Source: an uncultured Sphingobium sp. (GTDB taxonomy: Bacteria; Pseudomonadota; Alphaproteobacteria; Sphingomonadales; Sphingomonadaceae). From it: a DNA stretch of 5,590 nt. The DNA lies in NCBI GenBank assembly GCA_946479185.1, contig CAMLFF010000219.1:1-5590 (forward strand), read 5' to 3'. A program made the position numbers and the translations under genes. Positions 1 to 5,590 of this stretch are shown in pieces. The notes under the pieces were generated by a model. The model was not told the origin of the DNA. It saw nothing but the letters and a program-made list of their open reading frames with translations, and did not search any database. Position 1 is the stretch's first letter, and each line of letters starts with the position of its first letter.

Positions 1-674
1 AGGTCAATAATGAGATCGGCGTCATCCAGCCGCTCGACCGCTTGCTGGTGATTGCGCGCGCTGCCGGTGTGCCCACCTTATGCGATGCCGTGCAGGGCTT
101 TGGTCGCCTGCTGGCGCCTCAAGCGGACATGATCGCTATCACCGCACACAAGATCCATGGCCCCAAGGGCGTTGGCGCGCTGTGGATGCGCGATGAGATC
201 GACCTCCCGCCGCTCATGCACGGCGGCGGGCAGGAGCAGGGTCTGCGATCCGGCACGCTTTCGCCCATGCTATGCGCTGGCTTTGGCGTGGCCGCACAGA
301 TCGCAGCGGAGAGCCGCCATGCCGATCTTGCTCATGTCGACGCGCTGTGGACACGGGCGCGGGCGCTGTTTGCGGATTGGCAGATCAATGGCTCGCTCGA
401 TGCGCGCTATCATGGCAATCTCAATATTCGCCGCGCCGGATTGGATGCCGCGCGGCTGCTCTCCGATGTGCGGGACGTGGCCTTTTCGCTGGGTTCCGCC
501 TGCGCAAGCGGCTCGGGCCGCTCCAGTCATGTGCTCAAGGCGATTGGCCTGAGCAGAGAGGAGTTGCGCAGTTCCATCCGGCTTGGTTTCGGGCGTTATA
601 CCAGCCTTTCTCAGCTTGAAGAGGCAGCAGGGTTGATAAATCAAGCCGTATCAGCGCAAAAGGCATCCGCATGA
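1..674 (+). CDS. Cysteine desulfurase, NifS/IscS type (5' end outside window)
   Basis: PLP enzyme that converts cysteine to alanine and carries the sulfur as a persulfide for Fe-S cluster or thiocofactor synthesis in the cytoplasm. The reading frame is open from base 3, so the gene starts upstream; 223 codons are visible, against roughly 350-400 for the family. It opens with the family motif VNNEIGVIQP. Next come the PLP-contacting DAVQ (Asp at 84-86, Gln at 93-95), the Schiff-base lysine in AHKIHGPKGVGAL (Lys at 150-152), the MHGGGQEQGLRSGT stretch, and the persulfide cysteine in SLGSACASGSG (Cys at 501-503). The lysine-cysteine spacing of 117 residues is close to that of E. coli IscS. The protein ends soon after SIRLGFGRYT and lacks the long C-terminal tail with which IscS meets IscU, so I call it NifS/IscS-like rather than IscS. 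The stop overlaps the next start (ATGA). The TTG at 42 is internal. Confidence 0.95.
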   Translation, partial: VNNEIGVIQPLDRLLVIARAAGVPTLCDAVQGFGRLLAPQADMIAITAHKIHGPKGVGALWMRDEIDLPPLMHGGGQEQGLRSGTLSPMLCAGFGVAAQIAAESRHADLAHVDALWTRARALFADWQINGSLDARYHGNLNIRRAGLDAARLLSDVRDVAFSLGSACASGSGRSSHVLKAIGLSREELRSSIRLGFGRYTSLSQLEEAAGLINQAVSAQKASA

Positions 675-1006
675 CGCGCATTCGCTTCCTCCGCTCCGAT
701 GGTGAGCCAATGCTTGATGTGGATGCAGCCGCGGACGCGAACCTGCTCGATGTCGCGCAGGCGGCGGGCATGGCTCTGGAAGGCACATGCGAAGGCCAGA
801 TGGCCTGCTCCACCTGCCATGTGATCATCGCCCCGGACGATTTCGCCAAACTGCCGCGCGCGAGCGAGGATGAGGAAGACATGCTCGATCTTGCCGCCGG
901 AACGACGCGCACGAGTCGCCTGTCCTGCCAGATTCAGCTGCCAGCCGATCTGGACGCGCTGACGGTGCGTATTCCCGCCGAGAGTCGGAACATGCAGGGC
1001 GCCTGA
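671..1006 (+). CDS. [2Fe-2S] ferredoxin, adrenodoxin/Isc-Fdx type
   Basis: Small soluble electron carrier of 111 residues, the usual size. The cluster ligands are Cys40, Cys46, Cys49 and Cys86, in CEGQMACSTC and later SRLSCQI. The acidic patch EDEEDMLDLA (66-75) and the ending LTVRIPAESRNM match the adrenodoxin and bacterial Fdx subfamily rather than plant-type ferredoxins. Members serve Fe-S assembly or cytochrome P450 and oxygenase partners. The upstream desulfurase, overlapping by four bases, argues for Fe-S assembly here, but that is inference. ATG 671 has AAAAGG at 658-663 seven bases upstream and may also use translational coupling. No reductase or scaffold gene is visible. In the Isc system this protein would be called Fdx. 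Confidence 0.95.
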   Translation: MTRIRFLRSDGEPMLDVDAAADANLLDVAQAAGMALEGTCEGQMACSTCHVIIAPDDFAKLPRASEDEEDMLDLAAGTTRTSRLSCQIQLPADLDALTVRIPAESRNMQGA

Positions 1007-1035
1007 TCGCGTGAGAGCGGGGCGTCGCTCGTGAC

Positions 1036-1066
1036 TTGCTTTTCCCGCAGACCCTCGCCATATGCC
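1036..1066 (+). promoter_or_regulatory. Possible ffs promoter
   Basis: A TTGCTT (1036-1041) and a CATATG (1059-1064) are separated by 17 bases. Initiation about seven bases further on would fall at the first strand of the SRP RNA terminal helix (1072). Each box matches the sigma-70 consensus at only three of six positions, so position rather than sequence quality is the main support. ffs could also be cut from a transcript reading through from the ferredoxin gene. Confidence 0.3.
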
Positions 1067-1165
1067 AGCGCGGAAGTCGGGCGGACGTAGTTCTCGCCAA
1101 CTTGGTCAGGTCCTGACGGAAGCAGCCACAACGAATTTGCTGCGGGTCGTTCCGGCTTCCACCTT
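1067..1165 (+). ncRNA. ffs: Signal recognition particle RNA, small bacterial (4.5S) type
   Basis: RNA scaffold of the signal recognition particle. It binds Ffh and activates the Ffh-FtsY GTPases to deliver nascent membrane proteins to the translocon. The diagnostic domain IV is intact: GGTCAGG (1104-1110), apical stem TCC (1111-1113) with GGA (1118-1120), then AGCAGCC (1121-1127). The ends close in a 9-pair helix, GGAAGTCGG (1072-1080) with CCGGCTTCC (1152-1160), containing one G-U pair. Shorter pairings between 1081-1098 and 1131-1150 fit the usual rod. The size of about 95-100 nt is normal for this class. The exact ends are estimates. The apical loop is UGAC rather than the GGAA of E. coli. 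No T-rich intrinsic terminator follows. Bases 1166-1347 hold only short GC palindromes (1191-1206, 1230-1241) and no gene I can support. Confidence 0.94.
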
Positions 1166-1347
1166 TCCCCAAAATTTATGTCATCCGGCCTCGCGATGCT
1201 GCGCGACGATGCGACGTTGAACTGGATTACCGCGTTCGCGGCATTGACGGGGTTTGGACATCGAACGAGCTCGAACAGGTTGCGCTGCGACACTCCTCTG
1301 CTTAGGCGCAAACTTCAAGGCCGCTCGCGAGGATGCGACCCATCATC

Positions 1348-1355
1348 GGAAGGAG
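1348..1355 (+). promoter_or_regulatory. Ribosome binding site that sets the transporter start
   Basis: GGAAGGAG ends nine bases before the TTG at 1365. It is the best Shine-Dalgarno sequence in the window and is why TTG 1365 is preferred over the in-frame TTG at 1254 and the ATG at 1398. Confidence 0.75.
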
Positions 1356-1364
1356 CCTCGCGCC

Positions 1365-2273
1365 TTGCTCACCGCGTCCCGTCGCAACATCTATCTCATG
1401 CTCGTGCTGGTCATGCTGATGTGGTCGGGCAACTCTGTGGTTGCCAAGGCGATCGGCGGGCATGTGCCGCCCTTCACGCTGGCGCTGATCCGCTGGACAG
1501 CCGCTGCGCTCATCATCCTGCCGTTCGCCTGGCGTCATATCGTTGCGGACCGCGTCGAGATTGCACGGCGCTGGCTGATCATCTTGTTCCTCGGCGTCAT
1601 CGGCGTGGGCTGCTTCAACGCATTCATGTATTCCGGCCTGCGCTATACCACCGCCGCGAACAGCCTATTGATGCAGGCCGCAATTCCCGCGCTCGTGTTG
1701 TTCTTCGATTTTCTGATTTTCCGCACCTTGCCCCGCGCGCTCCAGATTGTCGGCGTTATCATCGCTGCGATTGGCGTGGGCATGATCATTTTTCGGGGCG
1801 ATCTTTCCGCGCTCTTGGGGATGCGCTTCAATCATGGCGATGCGCTCGTCCTGTGCGGCGTGGTGCTATGGGCGCTCTACACGGTGCTGCTGCGCCTGCG
1901 CCCGCAGATCAATCCACTGAGTTTCCTTGCCGTCACGGTCATCATCGGCGCGCTGTGCATGGCGCCCTTCGCAGCCTTTGAGCTTCAGCATGCGCGAATA
2001 AATCTCACGCCTGCGGTGGTGGCGGGCGTCGGCTATATCGTCATTTTCCCGTCGATCTTCGCCTACGCGCTCTACAATAAGGCCGTTGCCGCCATCGGTG
2101 CGGGCGATGCCGGGCAGGTGATCAACCTACAGCCCGTGTTCGGCGCGCTGCTGGCGGCGGTGCTGCTCAGCGAGCCCATCCATGATTATCATATGATCGG
2201 CATGGCGCTGATCGCGCTTGGCATCGGCATTCCACTTTTCACCCGAAAGCAGTCCGATGCGGCGCGCAATTAA
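1365..2273 (+). CDS. DMT-superfamily transporter with two EamA domains
   Basis: Inner-membrane protein of 302 residues, typical for the EamA (RhaT/YdcZ-like) branch of drug/metabolite transporters. Two five-helix halves are visible, with helices near residues 9-29, 36-55, 70-90, 97-118, 125-144, then 158-177, 184-206, 217-238, 251-270 and 276-294. Family hallmarks are WSGN at the end of helix 1, LIRW in helix 2, YTTAANSLLMQAAIPAL in helix 4 and the matching INLQPVFGALLAAVLLSE in helix 9. Substrates in this family (amino acids, nucleotides, drugs) cannot be read from sequence. I use TTG 1365, giving MLTASRRN just before helix 1. The in-frame extension back to 1254 adds 37 residues that look unlike the family, and ATG 1398 would cut into helix 1. 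dnaX begins 33 bases after the stop with no terminator between, so the two may share a transcript. Confidence 0.93.
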   Translation: MLTASRRNIYLMLVLVMLMWSGNSVVAKAIGGHVPPFTLALIRWTAAALIILPFAWRHIVADRVEIARRWLIILFLGVIGVGCFNAFMYSGLRYTTAANSLLMQAAIPALVLFFDFLIFRTLPRALQIVGVIIAAIGVGMIIFRGDLSALLGMRFNHGDALVLCGVVLWALYTVLLRLRPQINPLSFLAVTVIIGALCMAPFAAFELQHARINLTPAVVAGVGYIVIFPSIFAYALYNKAVAAIGAGDAGQVINLQPVFGALLAAVLLSEPIHDYHMIGMALIALGIGIPLFTRKQSDAARN

Positions 2274-2306
2274 CTTCCTGATCCTTTGTCGCTACAGTCG
2301 CCAGCA

Positions 2307-4064
2307 ATGACTGATTCCCCCAATGATCATGGCAGCGATCCAGGCTTCAATCTGGGCGATCCGCCGCCGCCCGCACCGCCGGCTGCCGAGGCGCCCGCCT
2401 ATCGCGTGCTGGCGCGGGCCTATCGCCCGCAGACCTTTGCCGAGCTCATCGGGCAGGAGGCGATGGTGCGCACGCTCGCCAACGCCATCAAACGGGATCG
2501 GTTGCCCCACGCCTTCCTGATGACCGGTGTGCGCGGGGTGGGCAAAACCTCGACCGCGCGGCTCATCGCCAAGGCGCTCAATTGTATCGGTCCCGACGGG
2601 CAGGGTGGCCCGACCATCGATCCATGCGGCATTTGCGAGCCCTGCACGGCGATCGCGGAAGGTCGCCACATCGACGTGATCGAGATGGATGCCGCCAGCC
2701 ATACCGGCGTGGACGATGTGCGCGAGATCATCGAGGCGGTGCGCTATGCGACCGTATCGGCGCGCTTCAAGATCTACATTATCGACGAAGTTCACATGCT
2801 GTCGCGCAATGCTTTCAATGCCTTGCTCAAGACACTTGAGGAGCCGCCCGAGCATGTGAAATTCCTGTTCGCGACGACCGAAGTGAACAAGGTGCCGATC
2901 ACCGTGCTCTCGCGCTGCCAGCGCTTCGATCTGCGGCGCATTCCGGTTGAATTGCTGGTCGAGAATTTCCGCATGATCTGCGGAAAGGAAGGCGTGGACG
3001 CCGATGATGATGCGCTGCGGCTGATCGCGACGGCTGCGGAAGGCTCGGCACGCGATGGCCAGTCGATCCTCGATCAGGCAATTGCCCATGCCGATACGGA
3101 AAATGGCCGCACTTATGTGCGCGCCGATCAGGTCCGTGAGATGCTGGGGCTGTCCGATCGCGGTGCCACCCGGCGCTTGCTGGACCAGATTCTTGATGGC
3201 GATGCGCCTGCCATGCTGGCGACGCTGGCCGAGCAGGAAGCGCTCGGCGTTGAGCCGGTCGCGACGGTTAATGCGCTGCTGGAGCTGATCCATGCGGCGA
3301 CGACGGCTAAGGCTGGGCGCGGCGCTGGCCTTGATCGTCATGCCGAGGCTGAGCGCGCGGCGGTGACGGGTTGGGCGGAGCAGCTGTCCTTCCCCGTGCT
3401 GCATCGTTTGTGGCAATTGCTGCTCAAGGGGCATGCCGAAGTTGCATCGGCAGCGCGGCCCCATGCGGCCTGCGAAATGGCGTTGCTGCGGCTGATCCAC
3501 GCCGCCAGCATGCCCGATCCGCTGGAGCTGGCGCGGATGATCCGCGATGGCGGTGCTCCGACTGGCGAGCGCAAGGCCCTGACCGAGGTTGCTCCCGCTG
3601 CGCCGCCACCGCCTGCCCCCCAGCAGGATGAGGCGCCGCCCTGGGCTGAAGAAGCGCCGCCCGAGCAAGCTCCGGTGGAACAAAGCCGCATTCCGCGCGA
3701 TTTCGCGACGATGGTCGCCACGCTCAAGCAGACGCAGGCGCTGCTTGCGATGGAGCTTTACGATTATGTCGGGCTCGTCCGCTATGAGCCGCCGCATCTG
3801 GCCTTCCGCATCCTGCAGCCGCTGAACGCTGATTTTCCGCGCAAGCTCGCTGCCGCGCTCAAGGATATGACGGGCGACTCATGGTCGGTCGAATCCACAG
3901 ACGAACCAAGTCAGCCCAGCCTGCGCGAGCAGGAGCAATTGGCGCATGAGACACGGCTTGCCGCATTAAGTGCAACGCCGGTGGTTGCCGCAACGTTAGA
4001 AGCCTTTCCCGCCGCACGGTTCATGGAGCCGGGCGAAGAGCAAAGTTGGAGTGAACGCAGATGA
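2307..4064 (+). CDS. dnaX: DNA polymerase III subunit tau (clamp loader, gamma/tau)
   Basis: AAA+ subunit of the clamp loader, which opens the beta sliding clamp and ties the polymerase cores together at the fork. The protein has 585 residues. A proline-rich leader of about 30 residues precedes the family start YRVLARAYRPQTF. Walker A is GVRGVGKTS (74-82) with Lys80. The zinc module is Cys93, Cys107, Cys110 and Cys113. Walker B is IIDEVHML (158-165), sensor 1 is FLFATTE (187-192), the SRC arginine finger is at 202-204 and sensor 2 is GSARD (246-250). A lid and collar follow to about 400, then a Pro/Ala/Glu linker (429-457) and a C-terminal tau domain (about 460-585). No A-rich slippery heptamer of the E. 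coli kind is present. Neither ATG 2307 nor the in-frame TTG 2286 has a good Shine-Dalgarno; ATG is chosen by codon preference. The stop overlaps the next start (ATGA). Confidence 0.97.
   Translation: MTDSPNDHGSDPGFNLGDPPPPAPPAAEAPAYRVLARAYRPQTFAELIGQEAMVRTLANAIKRDRLPHAFLMTGVRGVGKTSTARLIAKALNCIGPDGQGGPTIDPCGICEPCTAIAEGRHIDVIEMDAASHTGVDDVREIIEAVRYATVSARFKIYIIDEVHMLSRNAFNALLKTLEEPPEHVKFLFATTEVNKVPITVLSRCQRFDLRRIPVELLVENFRMICGKEGVDADDDALRLIATAAEGSARDGQSILDQAIAHADTENGRTYVRADQVREMLGLSDRGATRRLLDQILDGDAPAMLATLAEQEALGVEPVATVNALLELIHAATTAKAGRGAGLDRHAEAERAAVTGWAEQLSFPVLHRLWQLLLKGHAEVASAARPHAACEMALLRLIHAASMPDPLELARMIRDGGAPTGERKALTEVAPAAPPPPAPQQDEAPPWAEEAPPEQAPVEQSRIPRDFATMVATLKQTQALLAMELYDYVGLVRYEPPHLAFRILQPLNADFPRKLAAALKDMTGDSWSVESTDEPSQPSLREQEQLAHETRLAALSATPVVAATLEAFPAARFMEPGEEQSWSERR
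3616..3631 (+). other. Possible frameshift or slippage site in dnaX
   Basis: A run of six C (3616-3621) spans codons Ala437 (GCC), Pro438 (CCC) and the first base of Gln439, at the start of the proline-rich linker. Shifting to -1 after Pro438 would add Pro-Ala-Gly and stop at TGA 3629-3631, giving about 441 residues: the AAA+ and collar domains without the tau tail. A weak 5-pair stem, GGCGC 3632-3636 with GCGCC 3654-3658, follows. Only the CCC codon can re-pair cleanly, so this is a poor classical heptamer, and chance remains likely. Confidence 0.2.
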
Positions 4065-4384
4065 AAGACCTGAACGATATCCTCGGCATGGCGACCCGTG
4101 TGCAGGAAGAAATGCAAAAGGCGCAGGCCGAGCTCGACAATGTTGAGGTCGAGGGCGTCTCCGGTGGCGGGCTGGTCCGCGTGAAGGCCAGCGCCAAGGG
4201 CCGCATCATCGGTCTGTCGGTCGATGACAGCCTGATCGTGTTGGAAGACAAGGCCATCCTCGAAGACCTTATCGTCGCCGCCTTCAACGACGCACGTCAA
4301 AAGGCCGACGAAACCGCCAATGAGCAAATGAGCAAGATGGCGAGCGGCATGGCCCTGCCTCCCGGCTTCAAGCTGCCATTCTGA
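4061..4384 (+). CDS. ybaB: YbaB/EbfC-family nucleoid-associated protein
   Basis: Small DNA-binding protein of 107 residues, the standard length. Family members are dimers with tweezer-like helices that coat DNA and affect nucleoid organisation, gene expression and recombination. The sequence has the amphipathic N-terminal helix (about 2-29, MATRVQEEMQKAQAEL), the central strands with GVSGGGLVRVKASAKG (32-47), LEDLIVAAFNDARQK (67-81) and the usual C-terminal PPGFKLPF. The start overlaps the dnaX stop by four bases and has GGAG at 4048-4051 nine bases upstream, so translation is probably both coupled and independently initiated. dnaX-ybaB is a widely conserved pair. recR, the common next gene, is absent here. 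Confidence 0.96.
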   Translation: MKDLNDILGMATRVQEEMQKAQAELDNVEVEGVSGGGLVRVKASAKGRIIGLSVDDSLIVLEDKAILEDLIVAAFNDARQKADETANEQMSKMASGMALPPGFKLPF

Positions 4385-4398
4385 ACGGTGGAGCGTTG

Positions 4399-4429
4399 CT
4401 TGACGGCGCTACATTGAAAATATCCTACA
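4399..4429 (+). promoter_or_regulatory. Candidate upstream lon promoter
   Basis: CTTGAC (4399-4404) is a good -35 for either sigma-70 or alphaproteobacterial sigma-32. The possible -10 elements are TATCCT (4421-4426) or CCTACA (4424-4429), at short or long spacings. lon is a heat-shock gene in many bacteria, which makes a sigma-32 promoter plausible, but neither -10 fits well. It lies just after the ybaB stop in a 208-base interval. Confidence 0.25.
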
Positions 4430-4459
4430 CCTCTCCGATATGAGGGGTCAGGCTGCGTT

Positions 4460-4489
4460 CCGGGCGAGCTATAATGGTACAAGCCCCGG
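4460..4489 (+). promoter_or_regulatory. Perfect -10 box inside an inverted repeat upstream of lon
   Basis: TATAAT (4470-4475) is an exact -10 hexamer, rare in DNA this GC-rich. It sits near the middle of an inverted repeat with arms CCGGG (4460-4464) and CCCGG (4485-4489). Initiation near 4482 would give lon a leader of about 110 bases. The bases 16-18 upstream are a poor -35 (GTCAGG region), so an activator may be needed or the match is chance. Repressor binding at the repeat would block the -10, but no regulator is identified. Confidence 0.35.
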
Positions 4490-4523
4490 TAAATTGCAGA
4501 CATTATGAGTTAAGGTGTCGTGG

Positions 4524-4587
4524 TCCAATCCGTTGGATAGGATCAAGGCCCCACCAGCGCGGGGTGGCCCCTGCCTGGAGATTGGAG
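4524..4587 (+). promoter_or_regulatory. lon 5' leader with alternative pairing to the ribosome binding site
   Basis: TCCAATC (4524-4530) is exactly complementary to GATTGGA (4580-4586), which overlaps the lon Shine-Dalgarno GGAG (4584-4587). The first five bases can instead pair locally with TTGGA (4533-4537) around a four-base loop. Between them is a 5-pair stem, CCACC (4551-4555) with GGTGG (4563-4567). A second GGAG lies at 4577-4580. The layout resembles a translational switch or thermometer, but this is read from base pairing alone. Confidence 0.35.
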
Positions 4588-4592
4588 TGAAG

Positions 4593-5590
4593 ATGGATTT
4601 GGATCTGCCCCTTCTGCCGTTGCGCGATATTGTTGTGTTCCCGCAAATGATCGTCCCCTTGTTTGTGGGCCGCGACAAGAGCGTCGTTGCGCTTGAAAAG
4701 GCGATGGCGGGCGACAAGGATATTTTCCTGGTGGCTCAGCTCGATCCTTCTGAGGACGATCCCGACCGCGAAGCGCTGTACGACATGGGCGTCATCGCCA
4801 GCATCGTGCAGATGCTCAAGCTGCCCGATGGCAATGTGCGCGTGCTCGTTGAAGGCAAGCGCCGCGCTGCGCTCGTATCGCTGGTGAATAATGAGGATCA
4901 TCTCGTCGCGACGGTGACGCCGCATGACGATGCGCCTGCGGAAGGCACTGAGGTCGAGGCGATGATGCGCTCGGTCGCGGATCAGTTCGAGAATTACGCC
5001 AAGCTCAACAAGAAGCTCCCTGCCGAGACGGCGGTGCAGTTGCGCGAGATTGGCGAGGCTGGTCGCCTGTCCGATTTCATCGCTGCCAATCTGGCGGTGA
5101 AGGTCGCCGACAAGCAGTCGCTGCTCGTCGAGGGCGATCCGCACAAGCGGCTGGAGATGGTGTTTGCCTTCATGGAAGGCGAGCTTGGCGTGTTGCAGGT
5201 CGAGAAGAAAATCCGTGGCCGCGTGAAGCGCCAAATGGAGAAGACCCAGCGCGAATATTATCTGAATGAGCAGCTCAAGGCTATTCAGCGCGAGCTGGGC
5301 GGTGCCGAGGGTGAGGAGGGCGATGAGCTTTCCGAACTGGCCGACAAGATCAAGAAGCTGCGCCTGACGAAGGAAGCGCGCGCCAAGGCCGATACCGAGC
5401 TCAAGAAGCTGCGTTCCATGCAGCCCATGTCCGCCGAAGCGACGGTCGTCCGCAATTATCTGGATGCGCTGCTCGGGCTGCCCTGGGGCAAGAAGAGCAA
5501 GCTGAAGAAGGATCTCGTCAAGGCGCAGGCCGTGCTCGATGAGGATCATTTCGCGCTCGACAAGGTCAAGGACCGCATCATCGAATATCT
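4593..5590 (+). CDS. lon: ATP-dependent Lon protease (endopeptidase La), 3' end outside window
   Basis: Cytoplasmic AAA+ serine protease that degrades misfolded and specific regulatory proteins. The frame stays open from ATG 4593 to the window end: 332 complete codons of a protein usually near 800 residues. The N-terminal substrate-recognition domain begins with LPLLPLRDIVVFPQMIVPLFVGR (split here: LPLLPLRDIVVFP, 5-17; QMIVPLFVGR, 18-27) and runs to about 195. The long helical linker carries the Lon signature YYLNEQLKAIQRELG (222-236) and a charged coiled-coil stretch (245-275). YLDALLGLPWGK (289-300) and LDKVKDRIIEY (322-332) lead into the AAA+ module. Walker A and the Ser-Lys protease dyad lie beyond the window. 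GGAG at 4584-4587 is five bases before ATG; an in-frame GTG at 4587 with GGAG at 4577-4580 would add two residues. The gene follows ybaB after a 208-base leader, so it probably has its own promoter. Confidence 0.97.
   Translation, partial: MDLDLPLLPLRDIVVFPQMIVPLFVGRDKSVVALEKAMAGDKDIFLVAQLDPSEDDPDREALYDMGVIASIVQMLKLPDGNVRVLVEGKRRAALVSLVNNEDHLVATVTPHDDAPAEGTEVEAMMRSVADQFENYAKLNKKLPAETAVQLREIGEAGRLSDFIAANLAVKVADKQSLLVEGDPHKRLEMVFAFMEGELGVLQVEKKIRGRVKRQMEKTQREYYLNEQLKAIQRELGGAEGEEGDELSELADKIKKLRLTKEARAKADTELKKLRSMQPMSAEATVVRNYLDALLGLPWGKKSKLKKDLVKAQAVLDEDHFALDKVKDRIIEY

Noticed and set aside
1161..1180. Possible intrinsic terminator after ffs
   Set aside because: The closing SRP helix is followed by ACCTTT and C-rich sequence rather than a T tract, so it does not meet the usual pattern.
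1244..1249. TTGACG as a -35 box for the transporter
   Set aside because: No acceptable -10 occurs 15-19 bases downstream (the position holds GAGCTC).
934..1311. Minus-strand open frame across the ffs interval
   Set aside because: It runs antisense through the end of the ferredoxin gene and all of the SRP RNA, with no good start region or family resemblance.
1178..1981. 267-codon + strand frame overlapping the transporter
   Set aside because: It overlaps the EamA gene in another frame, has an Arg/His/Ala-rich composition and lacks the hydrophobic pattern; the transporter frame is clearly the real one.
2292..3797. Long open frame on the minus strand (501 codons)
   Set aside because: It is antisense to dnaX, which has every AAA+ motif in order. 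The minus product is low-complexity Arg/Gln/His-rich with no domain.
4391..4410. Possible terminator after ybaB
   Set aside because: Only a 4-pair AGCG/CGCT stem with an 11-base loop and no T run.
4503..5549. Long open frame on the minus strand (348 codons)
   Set aside because: It lies opposite lon, whose + strand protein matches its family throughout. The antisense product is rich in Leu, His and Arg with no recognisable motif, as expected opposite GC-rich coding DNA.

Overview
The window is a stretch of housekeeping chromosome, all genes on the + strand, from a GC-rich proteobacterium. The protein sequences and the gene order fit an alphaproteobacterium, most likely a sphingomonad. That placement comes from recognising families and context, not from a search.

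Layout: (1) the 3' two thirds of a NifS/IscS-type cysteine desulfurase (1-674), whose stop overlaps the start of an adrenodoxin-type [2Fe-2S] ferredoxin (671-1006). (2) A non-coding interval holding the signal recognition particle RNA, ffs (about 1067-1165), followed by about 180 bases with no recognisable gene. (3) A ten-helix EamA/DMT-family transporter (1365-2273) that starts at TTG behind a strong Shine-Dalgarno. (4) dnaX, the clamp-loader tau subunit (2307-4064), whose stop overlaps the start of the YbaB/EbfC nucleoid-associated protein (4061-4384). (5) A 208-base leader, then the first 332 codons of the Lon protease (4593 to the window end). lon runs off the window just before its Walker A motif.

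Working together: the desulfurase supplies sulfane sulfur and the ferredoxin can supply electrons for Fe-S cluster assembly, and their overlap implies coupled translation. ffs, dnaX and ybaB recall the widespread ffs-dnaX-ybaB-recR neighbourhood. Here a transporter lies between ffs and dnaX, and lon stands where recR would be expected.

I found no mobile element, CRISPR array, phage gene or defence system. The signals worth a second look are small and regulatory. First, the lon leader has a 7-base segment exactly complementary to the lon ribosome-binding region, and the same segment can instead form a local hairpin, as in a translational switch or RNA thermometer. Second, dnaX has a C6 run at the start of its proline-rich linker, with a -1-frame stop three codons later that would give a gamma-sized product. 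Third, the SRP RNA has a UGAC tetraloop in place of the GGAA of E. coli.
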